From the NCBI RefSeq assembly GCF_003234855.1, contig NZ_QKTO01000005.1, forward strand, positions 62,001 to 126,000: 64,000 nt of DNA, written 5' to 3'. Position numbers and translations under genes: made by a program. The DNA is from Curtobacterium sp. MCBD17_032. GTDB taxonomy: Bacteria; Actinomycetota; Actinomycetes; Actinomycetales; Microbacteriaceae. This document shows positions 50,444 through 58,742 of the stretch, piece after piece. Under the pieces are notes generated by a model, which ran no database searches, had not been told where the DNA came from, and saw nothing but the letters and a program-made list of their open reading frames with translations. Position 1 is the stretch's first letter, and every line of letters begins with the position of its first letter.

Positions 50444-51178
50444 CTACAAGCCGGACTCCGCCGTCCGCACCAGGATCGCGTCGCTGTCCGGGCAGAGCAC
50501 GACGTCGTCCGGCGCCGCGGCCCGGATCGCCGCGAGGTCGGAGTTCGTCAGCGTCACCCCGGACGCGGTCGACACGCCGCCCTGCAGGAGCGAGGCGCCG
50601 AAGCCGTACCGCGCACGCTGCCGCTCGTACAGGGCGAGCAGGTCGGCCGGGACCGCCGCGGCCACGTCAGCCCGCGCCTGCACCGCCGCGACACGGTCCT
50701 TCTCGAAGCGGGCGATGCCGTCGTCGCGGACGCCCATGAGCCGTCCCCGCTCCCCGTCGAGCTCCGCGAGCTGCGCTTCGACGTCGCCCACGCGGGCCCG
50801 GAGGCGGTCCAGCGTCTCCATCACCTCGAGCTCCTGCGTCTCGAGGTCACCGATGCGCCGGTTCAACGAGTCGAGCTCGTTCTGCAGCCCGGCGGCGTCC
50901 TTCGCGCTGCCGACGTTCTGCAGCAGCGTCGTGTCCCGTTCGACACGGGCCTGCGCGGTCGCGGTGTCGGACTCGAGCCGGGCGAGGTCGCGCTCGGCGT
51001 CCTCCACCTCGCCGACGGCGACGACGAGCTGCGCGCGCAGGGCGGCCGCGCGGGTGCCGAGCTCGGTGAGGTGCTCGCCCTTCTGCAGCGAGCTGATCCG
51101 GTGCGCCAGCCGCGTGATGTCGTTGTCGAGTCGCTGGAGGTCGAGCAGGGTGGCCTGGTCCTCGGGTGCTGCCTTCAT
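50444..51178 (-). CDS. CT398-like coiled-coil protein with degenerate C4 zinc ribbon
   Basis: A 244-residue protein. Residues 1-170 form a long antiparallel coiled coil (LLDLQRLDNDITRLAHRISS onward). The C-terminal domain is that of the C4-type zinc-ribbon family (CT398-like), ending AILVRTAESGL as in the family. The usual ligands, a CxxC pair before TLTNSDL and a CxxC pair near the end, have been lost: STAS replaces the first and only one Cys (LCPDSD) remains of the second. The protein probably no longer binds zinc. It starts at the ATG 51178 and follows the Nif3-like gene after 2 bp, an association conserved in Actinobacteria. Function unknown. Confidence 0.85.
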   Translation of the reverse strand: MKAAPEDQATLLDLQRLDNDITRLAHRISSLQKGEHLTELGTRAAALRAQLVVAVGEVEDAERDLARLESDTATAQARVERDTTLLQNVGSAKDAAGLQNELDSLNRRIGDLETQELEVMETLDRLRARVGDVEAQLAELDGERGRLMGVRDDGIARFEKDRVAAVQARADVAAAVPADLLALYERQRARYGFGASLLQGGVSTASGVTLTNSDLAAIRAAAPDDVVLCPDSDAILVRTAESGL

Positions 51179-51180
51179 GG

Positions 51181-52014
51181 TCAGGCTCCTTCGTTGGGTG
51201 CGGATGGCAGGACGGCGAAGTCCCACGGGTCGGTACGGAGGTCGCTCACGGTCACGCGCACCCCGGCCGCTGCGCGCAGCTGCGCGGCGGCGACGTCCAG
51301 CCAGAGCCACTCAGTGGCCCAGTGCGACGTGTCGATGAGCGCCGGGCCGTCGGTGAGCAGTGCCTGTTCGCGGAACTCGGACGCCGGGTGGTGCCGGAGG
51401 TCACTCGTGACGTAGACGTCGGCGGCCCGGACGGCGGGGTGCGCGAGGTAGGAGTCCCCCGCCCCGGCGCAGAGGGCGACGGTCCGCACCGGGTGGTCGT
51501 ACGCCCCGGAGACGCGGACGCCGGTCGCGGTGGCGGGCAGTACATCGACGATGCGTCGGGCGAGCGCACCGAGCGGCATCGGGTCGGACAGGACGCCGAC
51601 CCGGCCGATCCCGGTGGTCCCGTCGGCCGCCGGGTCGAGGGGACGCTGCTCCTCGAGCCCGATCCGGTCCGCGAGCACGGCCGACGTCCCGGTGGTGACG
51701 ACGTCGGCGTTCGTGTGGGCCGCGAGCAGGCCGCAGCCACCCCGGACCAGCGTCGCGAGCACCGATCCCTTGTAGGTGGACTCGTCGATGGTCGTCACAC
51801 CGCGGAGCAGGAGCGGGTGGTGCGTGAGGAGCAGGTCCGCGCCGGCCGCGACCGCTTCGCGCGCGGTGTCGGGGACGGCGTCCACGGCGAGGTGGACGTG
51901 CTCGACCACCGCGTCGGGGTCCCCGGCGACGAGGCCGACGGCGTCCCATGACTCCGCTCCGGCCGCCGGCCACAGCGACTCGACGACGGACTGCAGTTCT
52001 CGGAGCGTCGGCAT
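51181..52014 (-). CDS. Nif3-like dinuclear metal center protein
   Basis: A 277-residue hexameric-family protein. Metal ligands are His-His in LLLTHHPLLLRG, Asp in AHTNADVV and His/Glu in IDTSHWATEWLWL near the C-terminus. Members are often annotated as GTP cyclohydrolase 1 type 2/YbgI, but a firm enzymatic role is lacking. The ATG at 52014 gives MPTLRELQSVVESLWP, typical of the family. It is followed after 2 bp by the CT398-like gene; the pair occurs together across Actinobacteria and probably functions together. Confidence 0.9.
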   Translation of the reverse strand: MPTLRELQSVVESLWPAAGAESWDAVGLVAGDPDAVVEHVHLAVDAVPDTAREAVAAGADLLLTHHPLLLRGVTTIDESTYKGSVLATLVRGGCGLLAAHTNADVVTTGTSAVLADRIGLEEQRPLDPAADGTTGIGRVGVLSDPMPLGALARRIVDVLPATATGVRVSGAYDHPVRTVALCAGAGDSYLAHPAVRAADVYVTSDLRHHPASEFREQALLTDGPALIDTSHWATEWLWLDVAAAQLRAAAGVRVTVSDLRTDPWDFAVLPSAPNEGA

Positions 52015-52052
52015 CCCGTCAGTGTACCGAGGCGCCGGGGCCGCTCCGGGTG

Positions 52053-53165
52053 TCAGCGTCGACCGACGAGGTGCAGGAAGCGGGCGACGAGACGCGACCA
52101 CCAGCCGGGGCTGGCGGTCGTCGCGTCGGCGACACGGGCCTCCCGGCCGGTGTCGGCGTCGTCGACCGGCGTGCCGACCACGGTGTCCGGTACGACGGGT
52201 GCCGCCACCGGGACGGCGACCGAGACCACCGGGTGCTCGCCCGTGTGGGCGCGGAGCACGGCGGCGAACGCCTCGGGGTCGACGACGGTCGGGCCGGTGA
52301 CCGGCTGGACGAGCGGGGTGGGGCGACCCGACGCCGACAGCGGCGGCGAGACGGGGGCGACGGACCGGAGGCCCGACACCGGCCGGACGGCGGCGCGCGG
52401 TCCGACGGTCGTCTGCGGGGCAGGCACCGCCTCGGCTGCGTCGTCGAGGTCTGCGGGCAGGTCGAACGCGACCGGGTCGGCCACCGCACGGTGCGGCGCC
52501 GGCAGCAGCGGACGGACGGCGCCGACCAGGACCGGCGCGGTCGCGGCGCGGCGCAGGGCAGCCCGCTCGCGACGCTCGGTCTCGAGTGCGGCGTCGGCGA
52601 GGAGGTCGGCGAACACCTCGCGGGCGAAGGCCCGTGCTCCGGCGACCTCGGCCGCGGAGACCTCGGTGTCGGACAGCCCGGCGACGACGGCCTCCCACGC
52701 GGCGAGACGCGCGAGGTCCTCGTCGCGGACCCGGACCTCGTCCTCGAGCAGGTCGATGCGCTCGATCGTGGTGCGGCCACTCGCTGCGCTCACGGCGACG
52801 GCGAGGTCGTCGAAGCGGAGGGCGAGACGCTCGGGCGGTTCCGGGAACGAGGGGGCGCAGACCGCGACGTGCCGCGCGCGGTCACGGCGGAACGCGCGGT
52901 CGTCCGGGTGTCCACCGGCGTCGGCCTGCGCGTCGGACGCGGCGGGCTGCTCGACGACCGCGGATTCGTCTGCGAGCTCGACCGCGGACCCGTCTGCGAG
53001 CTCGACCGCGGGCAGCACCGGACGACGGACGGGTCCGGTGACCGGCGGCACGACGAGGTCGGCCACGTACGGGGAGCGCGTCGCCGGGGCGTCACGCAAC
53101 CACTCCTCGAGTTCCCGACCGAAGGGGTCGACGAGGGGGGTGCGTGCACCGGACTGCGTCTCCAT
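52053..53165 (-). CDS. Hypothetical Ala/Val-rich protein
   Basis: A 370-residue protein of unknown family. The middle is largely helical (DDLAVAVSAASGRTTIERID and a coiled coil around 110-180). A direct repeat of ELADGSAVELADESAV occurs near residue 60. The C-terminal 120 residues are Pro/Ala/Val-rich and likely disordered, ending in an amphipathic WWSRLVARFLHLVGRR segment that could bind a membrane. Start at the ATG 53165 is the first reasonable one, though no strong ribosome binding site precedes it. No neighbour suggests a role. Codon usage is like the surrounding genes. Confidence 0.65.
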   Translation of the reverse strand: METQSGARTPLVDPFGRELEEWLRDAPATRSPYVADLVVPPVTGPVRRPVLPAVELADGSAVELADESAVVEQPAASDAQADAGGHPDDRAFRRDRARHVAVCAPSFPEPPERLALRFDDLAVAVSAASGRTTIERIDLLEDEVRVRDEDLARLAAWEAVVAGLSDTEVSAAEVAGARAFAREVFADLLADAALETERRERAALRRAATAPVLVGAVRPLLPAPHRAVADPVAFDLPADLDDAAEAVPAPQTTVGPRAAVRPVSGLRSVAPVSPPLSASGRPTPLVQPVTGPTVVDPEAFAAVLRAHTGEHPVVSVAVPVAAPVVPDTVVGTPVDDADTGREARVADATTASPGWWSRLVARFLHLVGRR

Positions 53166-53306
53166 GTGAGGAGTATGAATATCGCGCGGCGGGGAACCGC
53201 GGACATCCGCGGAGTGTCGCGGGATCGGCTGGCATGTCGCGCGCGACGTGAGCGGCGTGTCGAGCATGTCGGGCGTGCCGCCGAGCATCGGCGGGCCTGG
53301 ACGGAC

Positions 53307-54266
53307 TCAGCCGTGCAGCGTGTCGCGGGGGTACTCGCCGAAACGACGGGCGTAGGCCGCCGAGAACCGGCCGAGGTGCGCGAACCCCCACTGCACGGCG
53401 ACGGTCGCGACGGTGGTGTCGAGGGGTGACGCCGCTCGGAGCTCGTCACGGACCCGGTCGAGGCGGATGCCGCGCAACATGGCGTTCGGAGCGACCCCGA
53501 TCTGGCGCTGGAAGGCCTGCTGGAGCCCACGGACGCTGAGCCCGACGTGCTCGGCGACGTCCGTCGTGGTGATCGGGGTGTTCGCGACCGCGTGCATGTA
53601 CTCCACCGCCGCGCGCACCCGGCCCGTGGCACCGACGGGGACCGGGACCTCGCGGGTGACGACGTGGTGCGGGAAGGTGCTGAGCAGGGCGAAGGCGGTC
53701 CGGCGGGCGAGCTCGGTGAGGGCGAGCACGGACACCGGTGCGGCGCCGAGGACGATCCGCGCAGCCTCCTGCACGTGGTGGTTCCATGCGCGGACCGCCT
53801 GCACGCCGGGTGCGACCGCGTGGTCGAGCACGACGGTTCCGGGCTCGGCGCCGCGGACCTCGGCGGCGACCCGCTCCAGGACGGTGCGGTCCAGCTGCAC
53901 GAGGTTCTGCCGGACGTCCCTCAGGTCGAAGCGGAACGGACGGTCCGACGGGAACACCACCGGGCGTCCGGGGACGAGTGGGACCTCGTCACGCCCGAGG
54001 TCGATCAGACCGCCCCCGTCGCTCACCCACGTCACCACGAACTCGTCGGGTGATGCGACCTCGCCGAGCATGCGGGCGTCGAACCGGGTGGAACGGAAGG
54101 ACATCGTCGCGTCGCCGACCGTCCGGAAGCGGTACCCGAAGGACCGTCCCGACCGCTCGGGGAGGAAACCCGATGCGCCGTACGCGTCCTCGAACACCGC
54201 CCGCGCAGCGTCCAGGTCGGTCCCGGTCGTCTCGACGACGGTCCGGGGGTCGGAGGGCACGCTCAT
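53307..54266 (-). CDS. AraC family transcriptional regulator
   Basis: A 319-residue regulator. The N-terminal part (residues 1-190) resembles AraC-ligand-binding-like (ORF/DUF-type) sensors with GGGLIDLGRDEVPLVPGRP. The C-terminal AraC/XylS DNA-binding domain has two helix-turn-helix units: TTTDVAEHVGLSVRGLQQAFQRQIG and VATVAVQWGFAHLGRFSAAYARRFGEYP (each quoted in part). The ATG at 54266 is preferred to the longer ORF start at 54311. It is monocistronic; no target operon is evident nearby. Confidence 0.88.
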   Translation of the reverse strand: MSVPSDPRTVVETTGTDLDAARAVFEDAYGASGFLPERSGRSFGYRFRTVGDATMSFRSTRFDARMLGEVASPDEFVVTWVSDGGGLIDLGRDEVPLVPGRPVVFPSDRPFRFDLRDVRQNLVQLDRTVLERVAAEVRGAEPGTVVLDHAVAPGVQAVRAWNHHVQEAARIVLGAAPVSVLALTELARRTAFALLSTFPHHVVTREVPVPVGATGRVRAAVEYMHAVANTPITTTDVAEHVGLSVRGLQQAFQRQIGVAPNAMLRGIRLDRVRDELRAASPLDTTVATVAVQWGFAHLGRFSAAYARRFGEYPRDTLHG

Positions 54267-54332
54267 CACCGGAATGCTGGCACGTGCTGGACGGAGTCCA
54301 TCAATCCGCATCGACCCGGTGCGGGAAGCGGC

Positions 54333-54761
54333 TCACGCGGCGCGGGTGGCCTTCCGGACCGTCCACCGGTTCTCGTCGCCGAGACGGTCGTAGCGGAGCT
54401 CGTCCACGACCATCTGCACGAGGGCCAACCCCCGGCCGCTCTCGGCGAACTCGTCGGGCAGGGTCGCACCGGCCACGTCGACGGCGGCGGGACGGCCGTC
54501 GTCGGTGATCCGGGCCTCCAGCGCGTCCGACGCGACCGCCAGCGTCAGGGAGCAGGTCAGCGGGACCCCGGCGGTCGCGTGCTCGATGACGTTCGACGCG
54601 AGTTCGATGATCGCCAGCTCGAGTGCCATGCGGTCCTCGGCACTGATCGCCGGTTCGCAGGTCCAGACGTCGGCGAGGAAGTCGTGAACGGAGGAGACGT
54701 CGTCGGGCGGCGAGGCGAAGTCGAGTCGGTGTTCGCCCACGACGGCCCCGGTCAGACCCAT
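54333..54761 (-). CDS. Anti-sigma regulatory factor (serine kinase, HATPase_c_2)
   Basis: A 142-residue GHKL ATPase of the SpoIIAB/RsbW type. The N box is ELAIIELASNVIEHAT, and the G1/G2 boxes are ARITDDGRPA and ESGRGLALVQMVVDEL. Such proteins bind sigma factors and phosphorylate STAS antagonists on Ser. The start at 54761 overlaps the end of the STAS gene by 10 bp, so the two are made together. No sigma factor or PP2C phosphatase gene lies in the window, so the partner sigma is elsewhere. Confidence 0.9.
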   Translation of the reverse strand: MGLTGAVVGEHRLDFASPPDDVSSVHDFLADVWTCEPAISAEDRMALELAIIELASNVIEHATAGVPLTCSLTLAVASDALEARITDDGRPAAVDVAGATLPDEFAESGRGLALVQMVVDELRYDRLGDENRWTVRKATRAA

Positions 54762-55090
54762 TCGCTGACGGCTTCGTCGCCGTCAGCGTAGCTGCGGAGG
54801 ATCTTGTCGATGTTCGACAGCTTCAGCACCATCGCGACCTGCTCGGAGGGCGCCGCGATCCGGAGGTCACCGCCGGCCTGCCGCGCGGTCTTCAACGCCC
54901 CGACGAGTGCGCCGAGCCCCGAGGAGTCGAGGAACTCGACCTTCGACAGCTCGACGGCGACGCGGGGGCGACCACCCTCGATCACGGACGCGACCGTCTC
55001 GCGGAACGTGGGCGCCGACACCATGTTGAGGCGGCCCGAGCACTCGAGCACCGCCGCTTCCGTGCCGGCTTCGTGTACGACGATGTCCAT
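54752..55090 (-). CDS. Anti-sigma factor antagonist (STAS domain)
   Basis: A 112-residue STAS protein of the SpoIIAA/RsbV type. The phosphorylatable Ser is in FLDSSGLGALVGA. In the dephosphorylated state these proteins bind the kinase/anti-sigma factor and free the sigma factor. The ATG at 55090 gives MDIVVHEAGTEAAVLE. It overlaps the ATPase gene by 10 bp. A possible alternative-sigma promoter lies 47-73 bp upstream. Confidence 0.92.
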   Translation of the reverse strand: MDIVVHEAGTEAAVLECSGRLNMVSAPTFRETVASVIEGGRPRVAVELSKVEFLDSSGLGALVGALKTARQAGGDLRIAAPSEQVAMVLKLSNIDKILRSYADGDEAVSEWV

Positions 55091-55136
55091 TGTCTCCGGG
55101 GCCTCCTCGAGAACGTGCGCGTGCCTTCCAGGGAGG

Positions 55137-55163
55137 CTACCGATTGTCGACGACCGGGGGAAC
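55137..55163 (-). promoter_or_regulatory. Possible SigB/SigF-type promoter of the STAS gene
   Basis: On the minus strand GTTC and CGGTAG are separated by 17 bases, close to the actinobacterial stress-sigma pattern GTTT-N(15-17)-GGGTA. Suggestive only. A small CCCCGG-T-CCGGGG hairpin at 55185-55197 may end the ppc transcript just upstream. Confidence 0.3.
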
Positions 55164-55200
55164 AGGACGCGCTGACTCCGGCGACCCCGGTCCGGGGGGA

Positions 55201-57858
55201 TCAGCCGGTGTTCTGCAGCCCGGCGGCGATCCCGTTCACCGTCAACAGCAGCAGACGGTGGTCCGCGTCGGTCGTGTCGGTGCTGCCGGAGGTGCGGATC
55301 GACCGGAGCGCCCGGAGCTGCAGGTGCGACAGGGCGTCGACGTACGGGGAACGCAGCCGGACGGCCCGTGCGAGCACGGGACGGTCCTGCAGGACGTCAT
55401 CGGCGCCGCTGATCCGCAGGACCCACGAGCGCGTGCGGTCCATCTCGTCGAGGACCTTCTGGCCGAGGTCACCACGGTCCGCGAGCTCGAGGTACCGGCG
55501 GGCGATCTGCACGTCGGTCTTCGCGAGGGACATCTCGACGTTCTTGACCAGGGCGGCGAAGAGCGGCCACTCGGCGGCGGCGGTGCGCAGCAGCTCGAGG
55601 TCCCCGACCGCCTCGAGCGCAGACCCGAGGCCGTACCAGCCGGCGAGGTTGATGCGGGCCTGCGTCCACGAGAACACCCACGGGATGGCCCGGAGGTCCT
55701 CGAGGGACTCGACGCTGAGACCGCGGCGGGCCGGACGGGACCCGAGTGGCAGGAGCCCGAGCTCCTCCATCGGGGTGACCCGCGCGAACCACGGTGCGAA
55801 CCCGTCTGCCTTGACGAGGTCGTAGAACGCGGCGCGCGAGACGTCGTCGAGCTGCTGCGCCAGGTCGGCGAAGCGCTCGGCGGCAGCGGCGGTGCGGGCC
55901 TCGTTGGACGGTGAGGACGCGAACAGCGTCGCGGACGCCATCTGCTCGAGGTGCCGAGCGGCGATGTCCTGGTCCCCGTACTGGGCGAAGATCACCTCGC
56001 CCTGCTCCGTCAGCTTCAGGCGGCCGTCGATCGACCCCGGCGGCTGCGCGAGCACGGCCTCGTTGGCCGGGCCACCGCCACGGCCGAGCGACCCGCCGCG
56101 GCCGTGGAACAACGTCAGTTCGACGTCGTTCGCCGCGGCCCACGTCGCGATGCGCGCCTGGGCGTCGTAGAGGGCGAGGTTCGCCGAGACCGGCCCGACG
56201 TCCTTCGACGAGTCGGAGTAGCCGAGCATGACCTCGAGTCGCCGACCGGTCGCCGCGAGGCGTCGCTGGAACGGCTCGGTCCGGACGGCCTCGTCCAGGA
56301 TGTCGACGCTGGCGTGCAGGTCGGCGAAGGTCTCGAAGAGCGGGATGACGTCGAGCACCGGGGCGGCCTCGACCGAACCGAGCGCGGCGACCGCGAGCTC
56401 GTGCACGTTCGCGAGGTCCGCGGCGGACTGCGTGAACGAGACGATGTACCGGCTCGCCGAGCGGACACCGTAGCGGCGCTGCAGGTCGGCGATGGTCCGG
56501 AAGACGGCGAGGACCTCCTCCGTCATCTCGCTGCGCGGTCCCCCGGCGCGGATCTCGGCGAGGGCGGTGCGGTGGACCTGCGAGTGCTGCCGGACCTCGA
56601 GCTCGGCGAGGTGGAAGCCGAAGGTCTCGACCTGCCACACGAGGTTCTGCAGCTCGCCGTTCGCGGCACGGACGGCACCGGCTGCGGTCAGCGACGCCTG
56701 CACCACGCGGAGGTCGGTGAGGAGCTCCTCCGGCCCGCCGTACGCGAGCGGGCGGTCGTCGCGGCGGGTCGCGTCGATGCGGGCGGCGATGAACAGCAGC
56801 GCCCGGCGGTGGGTCTCGTTCGGCGCACGGATGCCGATGCGCTCGGCGACCTCCGGGTCGAGCGTCTCCTGGGCGGCGACGAGGGCGGTGAGGCCGGCGT
56901 CCGCGGGGGTGTGGTCGGCGTCGAGCGTCAGCGCGCTGCCGATGCGGGTGGCGGCACGGGTCAGGCCGAGCAGGATGTGCTCGGCCGCGATCTCGGCGGC
57001 CTGGCGGGTGACGTCGGCGGTGACGTGCGGGTTGCCGTCGCGGTCGCCACCGATCCACGTGCCGAACCGGACGAATGCGGGCGCCTGCACCGGGGCGCGG
57101 CCGGCGTCGTCCCCCTGCAGGCGGTCGTCGAGCAGGCGGTAGACCTGCGGGACGATCTCGAACAGGGTCTGGTCGAACACGCTCATCGCGGTCCGGACCT
57201 CGTCCAGTGGGGTCGGGCGGGTGGTGCGCAGCGGCGAGGTGCGCAGCAGCGTGGCGATCTCCTCGAGCAGGCGTCGCTCGTTCTCGGCGCGGGCGGTGGC
57301 GTTCTTCGTGCGGTCGCGCTCGTCGATGAGGTCCGTGATCCGACGGACGCCCGTGGTCACCGCGCGACGACGGGCCTCGGTCGGGTGCGCGGTGAGGACC
57401 GGGTGGAAGCGCAGGCCCTCGAGCCGCGCGGCGGCCTCGTCGGCGCCGACCTGGTCGACGAGCTCGACGAAGGTCGCCGGGAAGGAGTCCCCCGGCAGCC
57501 CGCCGTCGTCACCGCGGGACCGGAGCACGCGGACCCGGTGGTGTTCCTCGGCGAGGTTGACGAGGTGGAAGTACGACGTGAAGGCGCGGGCGACCTCTTC
57601 GGCGCGTTCCGCGGAGAACCCGGCGACGACCGCCTCGGCCCGTGCGGCTCCGTCGGCGTCGGTGCCCTCGTACGCGGAGATGACCGCCTGGCGCAGCGAC
57701 TCGACGTCCCGCAGCAGGTCGTCCCCGCCGGTCTCGCTGAGCACCCGGCCGAGCAGGGCGCCGAGGTAGCGGACGTCCGCACGCAGGTCGCTGTCGACCG
57801 CTCCGCTGACGTCGTCACGCGCCCGTCCGTGGCGCGTCGAGCCGTCGATCGTCGTCAT
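55201..57858 (-). CDS. ppc: Phosphoenolpyruvate carboxylase
   Basis: An 885-residue anaplerotic enzyme that carboxylates PEP to oxaloacetate. The catalytic His is in VLTAHPTEARRR, the metal/substrate motifs are GGDRDGNPHVT, LGYSDSSKDVG and FHGRGGSLGRGGGP, and the C-terminus is the required GIAAGLQNTG. The ATG at 57858 follows GGAAGG; a longer ORF start at 58251 runs into the heme oxygenase gene. Between start and upstream gene lies a 24-bp tandem repeat at 57869-57916. The enzyme refills the TCA cycle whose aconitase and E2/E3 genes also lie in the window. Confidence 0.97.
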   Translation of the reverse strand: MTTIDGSTRHGRARDDVSGAVDSDLRADVRYLGALLGRVLSETGGDDLLRDVESLRQAVISAYEGTDADGAARAEAVVAGFSAERAEEVARAFTSYFHLVNLAEEHHRVRVLRSRGDDGGLPGDSFPATFVELVDQVGADEAAARLEGLRFHPVLTAHPTEARRRAVTTGVRRITDLIDERDRTKNATARAENERRLLEEIATLLRTSPLRTTRPTPLDEVRTAMSVFDQTLFEIVPQVYRLLDDRLQGDDAGRAPVQAPAFVRFGTWIGGDRDGNPHVTADVTRQAAEIAAEHILLGLTRAATRIGSALTLDADHTPADAGLTALVAAQETLDPEVAERIGIRAPNETHRRALLFIAARIDATRRDDRPLAYGGPEELLTDLRVVQASLTAAGAVRAANGELQNLVWQVETFGFHLAELEVRQHSQVHRTALAEIRAGGPRSEMTEEVLAVFRTIADLQRRYGVRSASRYIVSFTQSAADLANVHELAVAALGSVEAAPVLDVIPLFETFADLHASVDILDEAVRTEPFQRRLAATGRRLEVMLGYSDSSKDVGPVSANLALYDAQARIATWAAANDVELTLFHGRGGSLGRGGGPANEAVLAQPPGSIDGRLKLTEQGEVIFAQYGDQDIAARHLEQMASATLFASSPSNEARTAAAAERFADLAQQLDDVSRAAFYDLVKADGFAPWFARVTPMEELGLLPLGSRPARRGLSVESLEDLRAIPWVFSWTQARINLAGWYGLGSALEAVGDLELLRTAAAEWPLFAALVKNVEMSLAKTDVQIARRYLELADRGDLGQKVLDEMDRTRSWVLRISGADDVLQDRPVLARAVRLRSPYVDALSHLQLRALRSIRTSGSTDTTDADHRLLLLTVNGIAAGLQNTG

Positions 57859-57868
57859 GGAGGTCCTT

Positions 57869-57916
57869 CCCGGGTCGGTCCGGGCTGTCCCGCCCGGGTC
57901 GGTCCGGGCTGTCCCG
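57869..57916. repeat. 24-bp direct repeat in the ppc leader
   Basis: Two adjacent copies of CCCGGGTCGGTCCGGGCTGTCCCG (shown here in two parts: CCCGGGTCGGTC and CGGGCTGTCCCG), 57869-57892 and 57893-57916. They lie 10-58 bp upstream of the ppc ATG, in the 5' untranslated region or promoter. Confidence 0.85.
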
Positions 57917-57997
57917 GCGTGGCAGCAGCGTACCGGGCACAGCGGCTCCGTGACGACGACCGTCCGGACGGGCGGCGCACCGGGCGGCGGTCGGGGG

Positions 57998-58666
57998 TCA
58001 GGCCGGGTCGGCGAGGACGGACGGCAGCCGGGTGCCGTCGACCGCCGCGAGCAACCCGGCGTCGAGCCGGTACGCGAGGTCGACCTCCGCGATGACGCGC
58101 TCCCGCTCGTCCTCGGTCCACGGTGCCGCGTCGAGCTCCGCGCGGTACGTCTCCGTGAACGCCGCCGGGTCGGCCACCTGGTCGAAGATCCACAGCAGGA
58201 CGCCGTTCGTCTCGAACCCGAACTGGTCGGCGAGCAACCGTCCGATGGCATGGCCGCCGGTCAGGTCGCCGAGGTACCGCGTGTAGTGGTGGGCGACGAG
58301 CCCGCCCGGCCACGTCGCCGCGACCTCGTTGAGCCGGCGCACGTAGGCCGTGGTCGCCGGCAGCGGCGTGAGCAGCTCGTCCCAGTCCGGCCCGACCAGG
58401 TACTCGAGGTCGGCCCGGATGCCGGGCATGCGCGTCAACCGGCTCGTCACGAACGGAGCCGCGACCGGGTGGTCCGCCATCCGGTCCGCCGCGCGCTCGA
58501 GCGCGTCGTACACGAAGGCGTACTGCCCGAGCAGCGCCGCGTAGTCGGCGACGTCGCACCGCCCCTCGACGAGGTCGTGCATGAAGCCGTGTCCGGCCGA
58601 GACGCCGTGCGAGCGCCGGGTCCGGACGCGCAGCGCCTCGGAGAACGGGACGACGTTCGTGCTCAT
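57998..58666 (-). CDS. hmuO: Biliverdin-producing heme oxygenase
   Basis: A 222-residue all-helical enzyme that opens heme to biliverdin, CO and iron. The proximal-His region reads RTRRSHGVSAGHGFM, where the usual THxxxE order is altered, and the distal helix has YLGDLTGGHAIGRLL with the conserved GDxSGG-type flexible loop. The ATG lies exactly inside the iron box at 58666-58684, so the mRNA is probably leaderless or nearly so. It is divergent from a siderophore-interacting protein gene, forming an iron-acquisition pair. The symbol hmuO is used by function. Confidence 0.88.
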   Translation of the reverse strand: MSTNVVPFSEALRVRTRRSHGVSAGHGFMHDLVEGRCDVADYAALLGQYAFVYDALERAADRMADHPVAAPFVTSRLTRMPGIRADLEYLVGPDWDELLTPLPATTAYVRRLNEVAATWPGGLVAHHYTRYLGDLTGGHAIGRLLADQFGFETNGVLLWIFDQVADPAAFTETYRAELDAAPWTEDERERVIAEVDLAYRLDAGLLAAVDGTRLPSVLADPA

Positions 58667-58684
58667 GAGGTGAGGCTAACCTCA
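58666..58684. promoter_or_regulatory. DtxR/IdeR-type iron box
   Basis: TGAGGTGAGGCTAACCTCA matches 16 of 19 positions of the IdeR consensus TTAGGTTAGGCTAACCTAA. It lies between, and partly covers, the divergent starts of heme oxygenase and the siderophore-interacting protein, so both should be repressed when iron is plentiful. Confidence 0.88.
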
Positions 58685-58742
58685 CCTGGTGTCCGTCGTC
58701 ACGTCCCGACGGGAAGACCTGAGGAAAGGACCCTCGTCGCCG

